From positions 372,001 through 436,000 of the forward strand of contig NZ_JAKZHX010000001.1 of assembly GCF_022568815.1 (NCBI RefSeq): a stretch of DNA of 64,000 nt, written 5' to 3'. The number at the start of each line of letters is the position of its first letter. Position 1 is the stretch's first letter. Shown here piece by piece: positions 8,683 to 17,965 of the stretch. Position numbers and translations under genes: made by a program. Below the pieces are notes generated by a model that ran no database searches, was not told the DNA's origin, and worked only from the letters and a program-made list of their open reading frames with translations. The DNA comes from Undibacterium paludis. GTDB taxonomy: Bacteria > Pseudomonadota > Gammaproteobacteria > Burkholderiales > Burkholderiaceae_D.

Positions 8683-9600
8683 ATGAATAACATGCCCGAA
8701 TGGACTGACCTGCGTTACTTTCTGGAGCTTGCCCGCCTTGGTACGCTATCCGGTGCTTCGCGTCGTCTGGGCGTGGAACACACCACCGTCGCGCGCCGCA
8801 TAGACAGGCTGGAAACCCAGTTGGGGTCCACCCTGTTCGACCGCAGCCGCGAAGGTTATGAGCTGACCGAGATGGGTCACGCCCTGCTACCACATGCCGA
8901 GTCCATGGAAAGCGCCGCCCTGACAGCCACTGAACAATTGGGCGCAGCCGGTGTATCAGCCCATGGCGTCGTACGTCTGGGTGTGCCGGAAATGTTTGGC
9001 ACCCTGGTGATTGCCCCCTTGCTGGTCAGTCTGTTGAAAGATCATCCCGACCTCAGCGTCGACTTGCTGGTACAGCCACGCTTTGCCAACCTGGCCAACC
9101 GCGAAGCCGACCTTGGCGTCACACTGGACCCGCCCAATACCGGGCGCTATGTATTTACCAGGTTGGCGACCTTCCGCCTGAATCTGTACGCTTCGCCGTC
9201 TTATCTGGACAGCCATCCCCCGATACGCAGTGAAGCCGACCTGGCCCAACATGATTTTGTCGACTATGTACAAGACCGCCTGGCCAGCAGTGAATTGAAT
9301 TTTCTTGACCGCCTGGGCTTTGCCCCGCGCCGTCGCCTGTGCTGTACCGGCATGATGGCGCAATGCGAAGCTGCGGCAGCAGGTATGGGCCTGATCATGG
9401 CACCGCCCTATGCCATCCCCGCCAGCGGCACTCTGGTTCCTGTCTTGAAAGACAGTTTCTTTACTGAACGCTCTTACTGGCTGGCAGCGCCCAGTGATTT
9501 GTACCGTCTGCAAAGGGTGCGCGTGGTATGGAATCTGTTGCGTGAATATGCAGAACAGAACCCGGCCCTGTTTGTCCATACAGATAACCATGCTGGCTGA
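8683..9600 (+). CDS. LysR-family transcriptional regulator
   Basis: Protein of 305 residues from ATG 8683; an in-frame GTG at 8626 would place a palindromic operator inside the gene and is less likely. The N-terminal winged helix reads YFLELARLGTLSGASRRLG, then TTVARRIDRLE, followed by the LysR effector-binding domain (VVRLGVPEMFG). It is divergent from the TonB receptor run, which it probably controls. The inducer is unknown, presumably the imported ligand or its hydrolysis product. Confidence 0.88.
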   Translation: MNNMPEWTDLRYFLELARLGTLSGASRRLGVEHTTVARRIDRLETQLGSTLFDRSREGYELTEMGHALLPHAESMESAALTATEQLGAAGVSAHGVVRLGVPEMFGTLVIAPLLVSLLKDHPDLSVDLLVQPRFANLANREADLGVTLDPPNTGRYVFTRLATFRLNLYASPSYLDSHPPIRSEADLAQHDFVDYVQDRLASSELNFLDRLGFAPRRRLCCTGMMAQCEAAAAGMGLIMAPPYAIPASGTLVPVLKDSFFTERSYWLAAPSDLYRLQRVRVVWNLLREYAEQNPALFVHTDNHAG

Positions 9601-9660
9601 TTTGAAAATCGACTAAAATCTGCGCATCAGCCCATCTTTCTTATCAGACTGGATACACCA

Positions 9661-10239
9661 TTGCCTATCGCCCCAGATAATAGCCAGCTACAGCAATGGC
9701 TGGCCGCCGTCGCCCGCAAAGATGCACAGGCATTCAAATGCCTGTATGACGCCACATCAGCGAAACTGTTTGGCTTTGCGCTGCGTATATTAATCAAGCA
9801 CGAACTGGCTGAAGAAGTCTTGCAGGAAAGTTTTGTCAACATCTGGAACAATGCCGCCAGTTACCAGAGTGGCCTTGCTGCACCCATGACATGGATGACA
9901 ACAATAGTACGCAATCGCGCTTTCGATCTCTTGCGTCGCCTTGATCATGATGTGGAAATCGATGCAGACAATTTTGATATGGGAATCATGCAAGCCATGG
10001 AAAGCAGCGAACCAACACCAGCACAATCACTGGAGCTGACACAGGATGCCAGGGCGCTGGCATCCTGCATGTCACGTCTGGAAGGTTTGCACAGGCAGGC
10101 GATGGCAATGGCTTTTTTCCATGACCTGTCACATAGTGAAGTGGCTGAACAGATGAAATTACCTATCGGCACCGTCAAGACCTGGATCAGGCGCGGGCTG
10201 GACAAACTGCGTACCTGCCTCACACGGCTGGAGGCATGA
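9661..10239 (+). CDS. ECF RNA polymerase sigma factor, SigK-like
   Basis: Protein of 192 residues starting at TTG 9661. The region 2 helix is around LFGFALRILIKHELAEEVLQESFVNIW and region 4 around HSEVAEQMKLPIGTVKTWIRRGL. It overlaps the following anti-sigma gene by ATGA, so the two are translationally coupled. It should direct transcription of a stress regulon once released from that partner. The TTG start has only a weak ribosome site; no better in-frame start is visible. Confidence 0.88.
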   Translation: MPIAPDNSQLQQWLAAVARKDAQAFKCLYDATSAKLFGFALRILIKHELAEEVLQESFVNIWNNAASYQSGLAAPMTWMTTIVRNRAFDLLRRLDHDVEIDADNFDMGIMQAMESSEPTPAQSLELTQDARALASCMSRLEGLHRQAMAMAFFHDLSHSEVAEQMKLPIGTVKTWIRRGLDKLRTCLTRLEA

Positions 10240-10976
10240 TGAATTTACACCAGATAAAAAACAACCCCGCCCTCCAGGAAAAACTGGCATCTGAATACGT
10301 ACTCGGCACCCTGCGTGGCGGCGCACGCCGCCGCTTTGAACAATGGCTGAAGCAGGACGCCGCCTTGCGCATGGTCGTCGGCAAATGGGAAGGGCATCTG
10401 CTGCCCATGGCCGAATTGACACCGGCGGTGACAGCACCAGCCTCTGTCTGGCCAGCACTGGAAAAACGCCTGAACCTGCATATTGCCAAAGATCCATGGG
10501 CCTACTGGCGCAACTGGGGCAAACTGCGTGAAGACCTGGCCTTCTGGCGTGGCCTGGGCATGTTTTCGACTACGGTAGCCGTGTTGCTGATTTCTGTCCT
10601 GCTCAGCAAGCAGGCAGAGCAACAGCAGGCGACTCCACAAACCAATTTTGTCGCCACTTTATCGGATGACAAAGCACAGGCTATCGCAGTCATTACCGGC
10701 GACAGCAAACGCGGCCAGTTACAGATACGCATGGTGACAGCGCAAAACATCGCCGCCGACAAGAGTCTGGAACTGTGGGCAGTGGGCAAGGATGGCAAAG
10801 TCAAATCCCTGGGTCTGGTGGCCGACAAGGGCATCATCACCCTGCCCATGCCTAAGGACATGACTGCAGACAGCGTGCCTTTGCTGGCAGTGACGCTGGA
10901 ACCCAAAGGTGGTTCGGGCAATCCGGAAAAACCTTCTGGCCCGATTGTATTCAAGGGTAATTGGGTGCAGATTTAA
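10236..10976 (+). CDS. Anti-sigma factor, RskA family
   Basis: Protein of 246 residues. The cytoplasmic N-terminal part contains EYVLGTLRGGARRRFEQWL, typical of sigma-binding RskA/zinc-free anti-sigma domains. One membrane helix lies near residues 108-126 (MFSTTVAVLLISVLLS). The C-terminal periplasmic anti-sigma-K domain includes LELWAVGKDGKVKSLGLV. The start overlaps the sigma gene by 4 bp. It probably holds the sigma factor at the membrane until regulated proteolysis. Confidence 0.87.
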   Translation: MMNLHQIKNNPALQEKLASEYVLGTLRGGARRRFEQWLKQDAALRMVVGKWEGHLLPMAELTPAVTAPASVWPALEKRLNLHIAKDPWAYWRNWGKLREDLAFWRGLGMFSTTVAVLLISVLLSKQAEQQQATPQTNFVATLSDDKAQAIAVITGDSKRGQLQIRMVTAQNIAADKSLELWAVGKDGKVKSLGLVADKGIITLPMPKDMTADSVPLLAVTLEPKGGSGNPEKPSGPIVFKGNWVQI

Positions 10977-11454
10977 TATCCCCTTCACCTGATCCCCCGT
11001 TGCAACAGAAATGAATGACATGCCCCGACAGGCATGTCACTCTTCATTGCCATAATTCACTCACTATGTCCCGGTTTTAAAGGCAGTTGCGAAATTTAGA
11101 CGGCTCGGAGCCCCTGACCAGGCGACGCCGGCGCAGGCAGTACTTTAGTATCGGGTTTTACGTTCGGGATGTACAACAACACCAGGTTAATTTCGCAATA
11201 GCCTCTCGGTCATTGCTGCAGACTGGCCATTGAGCCCGTGAATATCCTCATCCACATTTTTTAAACAAGATGTAGCGTCCGCTGTGCTCACAGATCAGGA
11301 TACTTATCCGGCTTCCCACCACTTTGTGATGGGCTGCCGAAATACATCGGTGTATTTAAAATACCTTTGCACATCAATACAAAATTCTTTCCGTTTTGCT
11401 ATTGACACTAAATATCAAGATTAAATTTCACTCTATTTAGTTTCTTTTTTATTA
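10977..11454. other. Long non-coding gap with a hairpin and a 112-bp inverted-repeat-bounded block
   Basis: No convincing gene is present. TGACATGCC (11016-11024) pairs with GGCATGTCA (11031-11039), which may end the sigma/anti-sigma transcript although no U-run follows. TTGCGAAATT (11087-11096) is exactly inverted as AATTTCGCAA (11189-11198). The 112-bp block between includes GGCTCGGAGCC, and it could be a decayed mobile-element end. The rest is AT-rich leader for the next gene. Confidence 0.45.
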
Positions 11455-11508
11455 TCATTAAATTTTGTGACGAATATCACAAAATTTAATGACGCCAACT
11501 GTTAGTAT
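11455..11508 (+). promoter_or_regulatory. CRP-type site and class II promoter for the DUF4214 gene
   Basis: TCATTAAATTTTGTGA (11455-11470) and TCACAAAATTTAATGA (11477-11492) are perfect 16-bp inverted arms around CGAATA. The core TGTGA-N6-TCACA matches the CRP/Vfr consensus exactly. A -10-like TAGTAT lies at 11503-11508. Its predicted start near 11515 puts the dyad centre at -41.5, the class II activator position. No U-run follows the hairpin, so a terminator is less likely. Confidence 0.6.
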
Positions 11509-11586
11509 CCGGCCAGAGTTTGGAAGCAAGATGGCAGTGCTTCCGTTACAAATCTTCTCATTTCACGCTTTTTAGTGGAAAAATTC

Positions 11587-12924
11587 ATGACCAATACAGC
11601 CTCAGATATACAAAAAATATACATCGCTTACTTCGGCCGGCCGGCAGACCCTGTAGGCCTCGACTACTGGATGAAGCAGCATCTTTCACTGACGCAGATC
11701 GCTGACACCTTTGCACAACAAATTGAATACAAAAGAAATTTTGACGGTCAAAATACAGAAAGCACACTCAATCTTATCTATAAAAACCTGTTCTCACATG
11801 ATGCCGATGATGCAGGCCTGGCATATTGGAGCGGGCAGATTAATAAAGGCTTATTCAGCATAGGTCAGGCTGCCCTGGCGATTGCCAATGGCGCTATCGG
11901 TACTGATGCCGTCACGCTGGCTAGCAAAGCCAGTATGGCAGCATCATTTACCGCTGAGCTGACGGGAGTTGACCTACAGCTTGCTTACTATATCACCACA
12001 GCAAGTGGCTACAATGTTGGCAAAGAATGGCTGAGCCTGGTGAGCACCCCTGAGACAGCCAGCTTATTGAGCGGATATACGCACTCCGTCGTCACTGATA
12101 TAGCCAATGTCCCTGGGGGTTACGGACGTGACCTGATTAATGCCCTTAACCTGGACTTTGCCCAAGGTTCACATTTTGCCAAAGGCGATGTGAACCTGAT
12201 TGGTGGAGCGGGAGATGATGTCTTTCACATAAGCGACGCACAGTATGCGATGGGCACTACGATTGATGGCCGTGCTGGTGTCGATACACTGGATCTGGGC
12301 GTATTGACTGGCAGCAGAAATCTCAACAGGGTCAGCAATATTGAAACCATTGTGGTCAGCGGCGGCAGCGCCGACTTTTTTGTCAATGCGGATGGTGCCG
12401 GAATCACACTCAATTTCACCAAAGATGTCAACCTCAGAGTTCTTCAACTTGGTAGTGGCGGACAAACTCTGAATCTGCTTGGCACAGGTAGCGGCTATGT
12501 CAACATCGTCGGCAGCACGTCTGCGGATACCATCAAACTGTCTGCCGTTGGGGCAGGTGTAGACAGAATCAAGGCCAGCGGTTCCTTGTTTGGCGATGGC
12601 ACCCCGGACACCATCTTCAACTTCAAGGCTGCCGGGGCAGATGTGTTCTTGACAGGTATACAGGCCACCAGCCTGAACAAGATCACCATCTCTGCAGCTG
12701 ATACCGCACAGTTAGCCAGCCTCATCAGCGATGCTGCCGCCAGTGCCGGTATTCCCTTGAATGCTGCCAGCCAGGCTCTTTATATCACCGTTCAATCAGG
12801 AACGGCCGCCGGCACCTATGCTTTTGAAAACATAGGCAGCAAACTCAATGCCGTCGATGCTGGAGATTTCATCGTCAAATTGATTGCCAATGGGTCTATT
12901 AATGTTACTGATTTTATAGGGTAA
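11587..12924 (+). CDS. DUF4214 domain protein with C-terminal repeat-like beta region
   Basis: Protein of 445 residues from ATG 11587; an in-frame GTG 12 bp upstream is less likely. The N-terminal third holds DUF4214 units (IYIAYFGRPADPVGLDYW, then IYKNLFSHDADDAGLAYW), seen in secreted or surface proteins. The C-terminal half resembles calcium-binding RTX/S-layer beta segments (NLIGGAGDDVFHIS, GRAGVDTLDLG). There is no N-terminal signal peptide, so export by a type I system is plausible, but no such transporter lies in this window. A CRP-type promoter precedes it and a terminator follows. Function unknown. Confidence 0.8.
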   Translation: MTNTASDIQKIYIAYFGRPADPVGLDYWMKQHLSLTQIADTFAQQIEYKRNFDGQNTESTLNLIYKNLFSHDADDAGLAYWSGQINKGLFSIGQAALAIANGAIGTDAVTLASKASMAASFTAELTGVDLQLAYYITTASGYNVGKEWLSLVSTPETASLLSGYTHSVVTDIANVPGGYGRDLINALNLDFAQGSHFAKGDVNLIGGAGDDVFHISDAQYAMGTTIDGRAGVDTLDLGVLTGSRNLNRVSNIETIVVSGGSADFFVNADGAGITLNFTKDVNLRVLQLGSGGQTLNLLGTGSGYVNIVGSTSADTIKLSAVGAGVDRIKASGSLFGDGTPDTIFNFKAAGADVFLTGIQATSLNKITISAADTAQLASLISDAAASAGIPLNAASQALYITVQSGTAAGTYAFENIGSKLNAVDAGDFIVKLIANGSINVTDFIG

Positions 12925-12954
12925 TACTGTATTCGAAATAGCCTGGGCAAGCGT

Positions 12955-12983
12955 AAAAAACGGGACCAATAGTCCCGTTTTTT
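12955..12983. terminator. Bidirectional Rho-independent terminator
   Basis: CGGGAC (12961-12966) pairs with GTCCCG (12972-12977). It is flanked by six A's on one side and six T's on the other. It serves the convergent DUF4214 and fahA genes. Confidence 0.85.
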
Positions 12984-13025
12984 CTGATACAGCGGCGTTT
13001 CCTGCAGATGTAACAGGCAGCAGGC

Positions 13026-14357
13026 TTAGCTCCTGGCTGGCAACAAGGTTCCTGCAACTTCACCAAACCCAACCCGCGCACATCCTTCCTTATGCGCCCA
13101 GCCGCGCATGATGATGGTATCACCATCTTCCATGAAAATACGCTGCTCGCCATTGCTCAGGCTCAGGGCTTTCTTGCCACCCTCAGTCAACTCCAGCAAG
13201 GACCCGGCCTCTTCCGGCGCTGGTCCAGACTGCGTACCAGAACCAAGCAAATCACCGGGATTCAGGTTGCAACCATTCACGGTATGATGGGTGATCAGCT
13301 GCGCGATCGTCCAGTAAGAATGGCGGAAGTTCGACAGCGACAGACGTTCCGCTGGCAGACCTGCTGCACGCATTTTTTCTGTCTGCAACAGGACTTCGAG
13401 TTCGATATCGAAAGCGCCGCTTTCACGCAAATCCGGTGCATCGAGATAAGCCATGGGTTGCGGGTCTGCTGCATCGCGGGTCCAGGCACGGCGATATGGT
13501 GCCAGCGCTTCCAGCGTCACTACCCATGGTGAAATGGTGGTGGCAAAATTCTTGGCAAGAAAAGGACCTAAAGGCTGATATTCCCAGGCCTGTACATCAC
13601 GTGCCGACCAGTCATTCAAGAGGCAGAGACCAAAGATATGTGATTCTGCCTTGTCCATAGTGATAACGTCACCAAGAGCATTGCCTGGTCCGACAAAGAT
13701 ACCGACTTCCGCCTCATAATCCATGCGCCTGGCCGGACCAAATACCGGTGTCTCGGATGTAGGTGGTTTGGTCTGTCCTACAGGGCGGCGGAATTGCTGA
13801 CCAGATACGCCTACCGATGAGGCGCGGCCATGGTAACCAATAGGCACCCATTTGTAATTGGGTAACAAAGGCGCATCAGGACGGAATAATTTGCCCACCG
13901 CTGTCGCATGATGGACAGAAGTATAAAAATCAGTGTAATCACCGATATGCGCAGGCAAGGCAAATTCTGCCGCGCTTTGTGCCAGCAGACAGGCTTGCAA
14001 GGCGGCTTGCAGGCTTGCCCCTTCGCGCAGGACACGCGACAGGGCCAGGCGCAGTGCCGACCATACCGGTGCACCAAGCGCCATCAGCGCATTGAGGTTA
14101 TTGGCATTGACGGCATTGGTGAAATGCCCACCCTGCAATTCGGTGTAACCGGCAAAGGCATGGGCTGCATGAGCGGCCGCCAGGTCCAGTATCTGGTCAC
14201 CGATGGCAACACCGATGCGAAACGCCTGACTGCTGCCCTGGCGACGAAATACACCATACGGCAAATTCTGCAGCGGAAAGTCTGTACCAGACTGGTTGGC
14301 CGAAGCAACCCAGCTGCGCAAGTTGACATCATGGGTTTCGTTGAGTTGTACCGTCAT
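13026..14357 (-). CDS. fahA: Fumarylacetoacetase
   Basis: Enzyme of 443 residues from ATG 14357, which lies one base after the hmgA stop. The N-terminal domain (FPLQNLPYGVFRR) and the C-terminal catalytic core are present. Metal and active-site stretches YTDFYTSVHHATAVG, DYEAEVGIFVG and FGLCLLNDWSARDVQAWEY are all visible. It splits fumarylacetoacetate into fumarate and acetoacetate, the last step of tyrosine/homogentisate degradation. It is co-transcribed with hmgA. No maleylacetoacetate isomerase gene lies beside it. Confidence 0.95.
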   Translation of the reverse strand: MTVQLNETHDVNLRSWVASANQSGTDFPLQNLPYGVFRRQGSSQAFRIGVAIGDQILDLAAAHAAHAFAGYTELQGGHFTNAVNANNLNALMALGAPVWSALRLALSRVLREGASLQAALQACLLAQSAAEFALPAHIGDYTDFYTSVHHATAVGKLFRPDAPLLPNYKWVPIGYHGRASSVGVSGQQFRRPVGQTKPPTSETPVFGPARRMDYEAEVGIFVGPGNALGDVITMDKAESHIFGLCLLNDWSARDVQAWEYQPLGPFLAKNFATTISPWVVTLEALAPYRRAWTRDAADPQPMAYLDAPDLRESGAFDIELEVLLQTEKMRAAGLPAERLSLSNFRHSYWTIAQLITHHTVNGCNLNPGDLLGSGTQSGPAPEEAGSLLELTEGGKKALSLSNGEQRIFMEDGDTIIMRGWAHKEGCARVGFGEVAGTLLPARS

Positions 14358-14358
14358 T

Positions 14359-15678
14359 TTATTTTTGCTCCGGATTGAAATTTTTCTTGATACCTTGCCA
14401 GCATTGATAGTAATCGGCCTGCAATTGCGGTGCTTCCATCGCAACCCTGGTTGGCTTGATGATGTTACGCGTCTCTATCATGAAGGCCATCGTATCATCA
14501 ACTTTATGTGGCGTCGTTGTATCTATCGTTGATGCCTTGTCAAATGTCGGTGCATCAGGGCCATGACCACTCATGCAATTATGCAGGCTGGCACCACCGG
14601 GGCGGAAGCCGGTGGACTTGGCATCATATTGACCATGGATAAGTCCCATGAACTCACTGGCAATATTGCGGTGGAACCAGGGCGGGCGGAAAGTATTTTC
14701 TGCGGCCAGCCAGCGCGGCGGAAAGATCACGAAGTCTATGGTATCGACACCCGGCGTATCACTGGCCGCCTGCAAAACCAGGAAGATCGAAGGATCGGGA
14801 TGATCATAGCTGATCGAACCTATGGTGTTGAAGTGGCGCAGATCATATTTGTACGGTGCAAAATTGCCGTGCCAGGCCACCACGTCCAGCGGTGAATGGC
14901 CTATCTTTGCTGACCACAGATTACCGCTGAACTTGGCCAGCAATTCAAAATCACCTTCCCGGTCTTCATACCAGGCCACCGGCGTCTGGAAATCGCGCGG
15001 ATTGGCCAGGCCATTGGAACCGATGACGCCCAGGTCGGGCAGTTTCAGCATGGAACCGAAGTTTTCACAGACGTAACCACGTGCCTCACCATCTGGCAAT
15101 TGCACCTGGAAGCGCACACCACGCGGTATCACGGCGATTTCTTGCGGCTCTATATCGAGCAAGCCCATTTCAGTACGGATATGCAGGCGGCCTTGCTGGG
15201 GGATGATCAGCAGTTCGGCATCTGCATCATAAAAGAAACGCGTCGTCATATCGACATTCGCGGTATAGATATGGATGGCGCAACCTGTCTGGGCATCCGC
15301 CGAGCCATTGCCAGCCATGGTCATCCAGCCATCGATAAAATCCGTTGCAACATCCGGCATGGGCATGGGGTCCCAGCGCAATTGATTTGGTGTACTTGGT
15401 GTTGCTGCAAAATCATTCGTCATGCGGCCATTGCCAATTTGCTTGAACGGCTGGTGCATGGCGGCCGGGCGTATGCGGTAAAACCAGGAACGGCGATTGG
15501 CATGGCGCGGAGCGGTAAAAGCTGTTCCCGAAATTTGCTCTGCATACAGGCCATAGGCGCATTTTTGCGGGGAATTCTGGTTTTTTGGCAACGCATCTGG
15601 CAATGCCTCGGTTACGAACTCGTTGGCAAAGCCGGTCTGGTACTGCAATTGCACTTCTCTGGCGTCTAGCTTGCTCAT
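14359..15678 (-). CDS. hmgA: Homogentisate 1,2-dioxygenase
   Basis: Enzyme of 439 residues from ATG 15678 with an AGGA ribosome site; an in-frame TTG two codons upstream is rejected. Family hallmarks include [19 protein letters not shown] at the N-terminus, the iron-ligand region [19 protein letters not shown], and [18 protein letters not shown] near the C-terminus. It opens the homogentisate ring to maleylacetoacetate using non-haem iron. It leads the hmgA-fahA pair and diverges from a LysR gene that is probably its regulator. Confidence 0.96.
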   Translation of the reverse strand: MSKLDAREVQLQYQTGFANEFVTEALPDALPKNQNSPQKCAYGLYAEQISGTAFTAPRHANRRSWFYRIRPAAMHQPFKQIGNGRMTNDFAATPSTPNQLRWDPMPMPDVATDFIDGWMTMAGNGSADAQTGCAIHIYTANVDMTTRFFYDADAELLIIPQQGRLHIRTEMGLLDIEPQEIAVIPRGVRFQVQLPDGEARGYVCENFGSMLKLPDLGVIGSNGLANPRDFQTPVAWYEDREGDFELLAKFSGNLWSAKIGHSPLDVVAWHGNFAPYKYDLRHFNTIGSISYDHPDPSIFLVLQAASDTPGVDTIDFVIFPPRWLAAENTFRPPWFHRNIASEFMGLIHGQYDAKSTGFRPGGASLHNCMSGHGPDAPTFDKASTIDTTTPHKVDDTMAFMIETRNIIKPTRVAMEAPQLQADYYQCWQGIKKNFNPEQK

Positions 15679-15789
15679 GGTCAATCCTGCACTGTGGTTT
15701 TAACAGGGCAACTTTAATGCAAAGCTTGCCGTTTTACGATATAAATACAAAAATGTACTACATTCACAAAATCAATAATACAAAACAAG

Positions 15790-16698
15790 ATGCTCGAACC
15801 CAAAGACATAGACCTGAACCTGCTGGTAGTTTTCCAGGAGGTATACCAGGAGCGGCAGATATCTGCCGTCGCACGCAAGCTTGCCTTGTCGCAACCTGCG
15901 ATCAGCAACGCCCTGGCCAGGTTGAGGCGCAGTTTCGATGATGAATTATTTGTACGTACGACCACAGGCATGCAACCTACCGCCCTGGCTGAGCAACTGG
16001 CTGAGCCGGTGGCCCTGGCGCTGAACCACATCACTCAGGCACTGAACCGGCAAGAAAGCTTTGACCCGGCCAGCAGCAAACGCCATTTCACCATCGCCAT
16101 GACCGACGTCGGTGAAGTGTATTTCATGCCCTTGCTGGCGGAACATCTGCACAAACTTGCGCCAAATATACAACTGGCGACCGTACGTGCCAGTGATATC
16201 GATTTAAAAACAGAAATGGAATCCGGCCGTGTCGATCTGGCAATCGGTGCCTTTGATCATCTGTCGGACGCCTGGTATCAGCGCCGCCTGTTCCGCCAAA
16301 ACTATGTCTGCCTGTTCCGTCAAAGCCACCCTCTGGCTGCGGGCAAACTGGAACTGAAAGACTTCCTGACGGCGCGTCACCTGATTGTTGCTTCAAAAGA
16401 AAACCCTTATGCCAAGGTCAATCAGAGTCTGGAAAAAGCCGGCATTATCGCTGCTGCCCATCTGCGCGTGCCGCACTTCGTTGCAGTGCCTTATATCGTC
16501 AGCAATAATGATTTGCTGGTGACCGTGCCACAAAAACTGGCGGAGCGTGCTGCCCAGCCTTTTGGTTTGCGCTACGTCAAACCACCGCTACGCCTGCCAG
16601 CCCTGCAAACCAATATGTTCTGGCACAGGCGCTATAACCAGGATGCGGCCAATCAGTGGATGCGCAGTTTTATCTGCGAACGCTTCCTTGAAGAATAG
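15790..16698 (+). CDS. LysR-family regulator, probably of hmgA-fahA
   Basis: Protein of 302 residues. The N-terminus DLNLLVVFQEVYQERQISA, then LALSQPAISNALARLRR, is the NodD/NahR-like subtype of LysR helix-turn-helix. The effector domain follows (FTIAMTDVGEVYFMPLL). It is divergent from hmgA across 111 bp, the standard arrangement for a LysR activator responding to a pathway metabolite. The inducer is inferred to be homogentisate or a related aromatic acid. Confidence 0.88.
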   Translation: MLEPKDIDLNLLVVFQEVYQERQISAVARKLALSQPAISNALARLRRSFDDELFVRTTTGMQPTALAEQLAEPVALALNHITQALNRQESFDPASSKRHFTIAMTDVGEVYFMPLLAEHLHKLAPNIQLATVRASDIDLKTEMESGRVDLAIGAFDHLSDAWYQRRLFRQNYVCLFRQSHPLAAGKLELKDFLTARHLIVASKENPYAKVNQSLEKAGIIAAAHLRVPHFVAVPYIVSNNDLLVTVPQKLAERAAQPFGLRYVKPPLRLPALQTNMFWHRRYNQDAANQWMRSFICERFLEE

Positions 16699-16826
16699 GT
16701 TTTTTGCATGCTCAGCTGAAATTCCTTCACCTGAAGTCTGAAAGCTTTTCCGCCATGGGCCGGTGCTTATCCTCTACACTAGAAGTATTCAATATCTATA
16801 TTTTCACTATCTTGCCGGAGTAAAAA

Positions 16827-17963
16827 ATGCCTGTCATCACCTGTGTAGAAGATCTGCGCCTGCTGGCCAAAAGACGCGTACCCAAGGCATTTTATGATTA
16901 TGCCGACAGTGGCTCTTACACAGAATCGACTTACCGGTCCAACACCAGCGACCTGGCAGCCATCCGGCTACGGCAGCGTGTCGCCATCAATGTAGAGCAG
17001 CGCTCCACCCGCACCACCATGATAGGCCAGGATGTCACCATGCCGGTGGCAATAGCGCCGACCGGTCTGACCGGCATGCAATGGGCGAACGGTGAAATGC
17101 TGGGTGCGATAGCGGCAGAAAAATTTGGTATTCCCTTCACACTGTCAACCATGAGTATCTGTTCAATAGAAGACGTGGCCAGCGTGACCAGCAAACCCTT
17201 CTGGTTCCAGCTGTATGTGATGCGTGACCGCGGCTTTGTCAGAGAGCTCATACAAAGGGCAAAGCAAGCCAAATGCTCTGCATTGGTACTGACACTGGAT
17301 TTGCAGATACTGGGACAACGCCACAAGGACTTGAAGAATGGCATGTCGGTACCGCCCAAGCTAACCCTGGCCAACGTCATCGACCTTGCAACAAAGCCAG
17401 CGTGGGCGCTACGCGCACTGACAGGCCGTAAAACCTTTGGCAACCTGGCCGGTCACGTCAAAGGGGGGGACGGCATCGTTACGCTGAGCCAATGGACTGC
17501 CAGCCAGTTTGATCCCACCCTGTGCTGGGATGATGTTGCCTGGATCAAGAAGGAATGGGGTGGCAAACTGATACTGAAAGGCATCCTCGATGTTGAGGAT
17601 GCCAGACTGGCCGTAGCCGCCGGGGCCGATGCGATAGTCGTCAGCAATCATGGTGGCCGCCAGCTTGACGGTGCAATGTCATCGATACAGGCACTGCCTG
17701 CGATCGTTGACGCGGTCGGTCACCAGACTGAAGTCTGGTTTGACGGTGGCATACGTACCGGGCAGGATATCCTGAAAGCCACAGCACTAGGCGCCAAGGG
17801 CAGCATGATAGGCCGCGCCTTTTTGTACAGCCTGGGTGCGATGGGTGAGGCTGGCGTCACCAAGATGCTGGAGATACTGCAAAAAGAACTCGATGTCAGC
17901 ATGGCGCTGACCGGCACCAAAGACATACGCGAAGTTGGTCCTGCCAATGTCATCCTGCCCTGA
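16827..17963 (+). CDS. lldD: FMN-dependent alpha-hydroxy-acid dehydrogenase (L-lactate dehydrogenase LldD type)
   Basis: Enzyme of 378 residues with the FMN-dependent hydroxy-acid oxidase fold. Visible motifs are PKAFYDYADSGSYTE, IAPTGLTGMQWANGE and the catalytic stretch VVSNHGGRQLDGAMSS with its active-site His. GGIRTGQDILKA binds the FMN phosphate. It oxidises an L-2-hydroxy acid (lactate most likely, mandelate possible) and passes electrons to quinone. CCGGAG precedes ATG 16827. Its stop is only 2 bp from that of a convergent porin gene; no lldR or lactate permease is adjacent. Confidence 0.88.
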   Translation: MPVITCVEDLRLLAKRRVPKAFYDYADSGSYTESTYRSNTSDLAAIRLRQRVAINVEQRSTRTTMIGQDVTMPVAIAPTGLTGMQWANGEMLGAIAAEKFGIPFTLSTMSICSIEDVASVTSKPFWFQLYVMRDRGFVRELIQRAKQAKCSALVLTLDLQILGQRHKDLKNGMSVPPKLTLANVIDLATKPAWALRALTGRKTFGNLAGHVKGGDGIVTLSQWTASQFDPTLCWDDVAWIKKEWGGKLILKGILDVEDARLAVAAGADAIVVSNHGGRQLDGAMSSIQALPAIVDAVGHQTEVWFDGGIRTGQDILKATALGAKGSMIGRAFLYSLGAMGEAGVTKMLEILQKELDVSMALTGTKDIREVGPANVILP

Positions 17964-17965
17964 TT

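Noticed and set aside
11455-11492. The 16-bp inverted repeat as a transcription terminator
   Set aside because: There is no T-run after it and no gene ends near it, while the core is the exact CRP consensus at the activator position. It is kept as a regulatory site.
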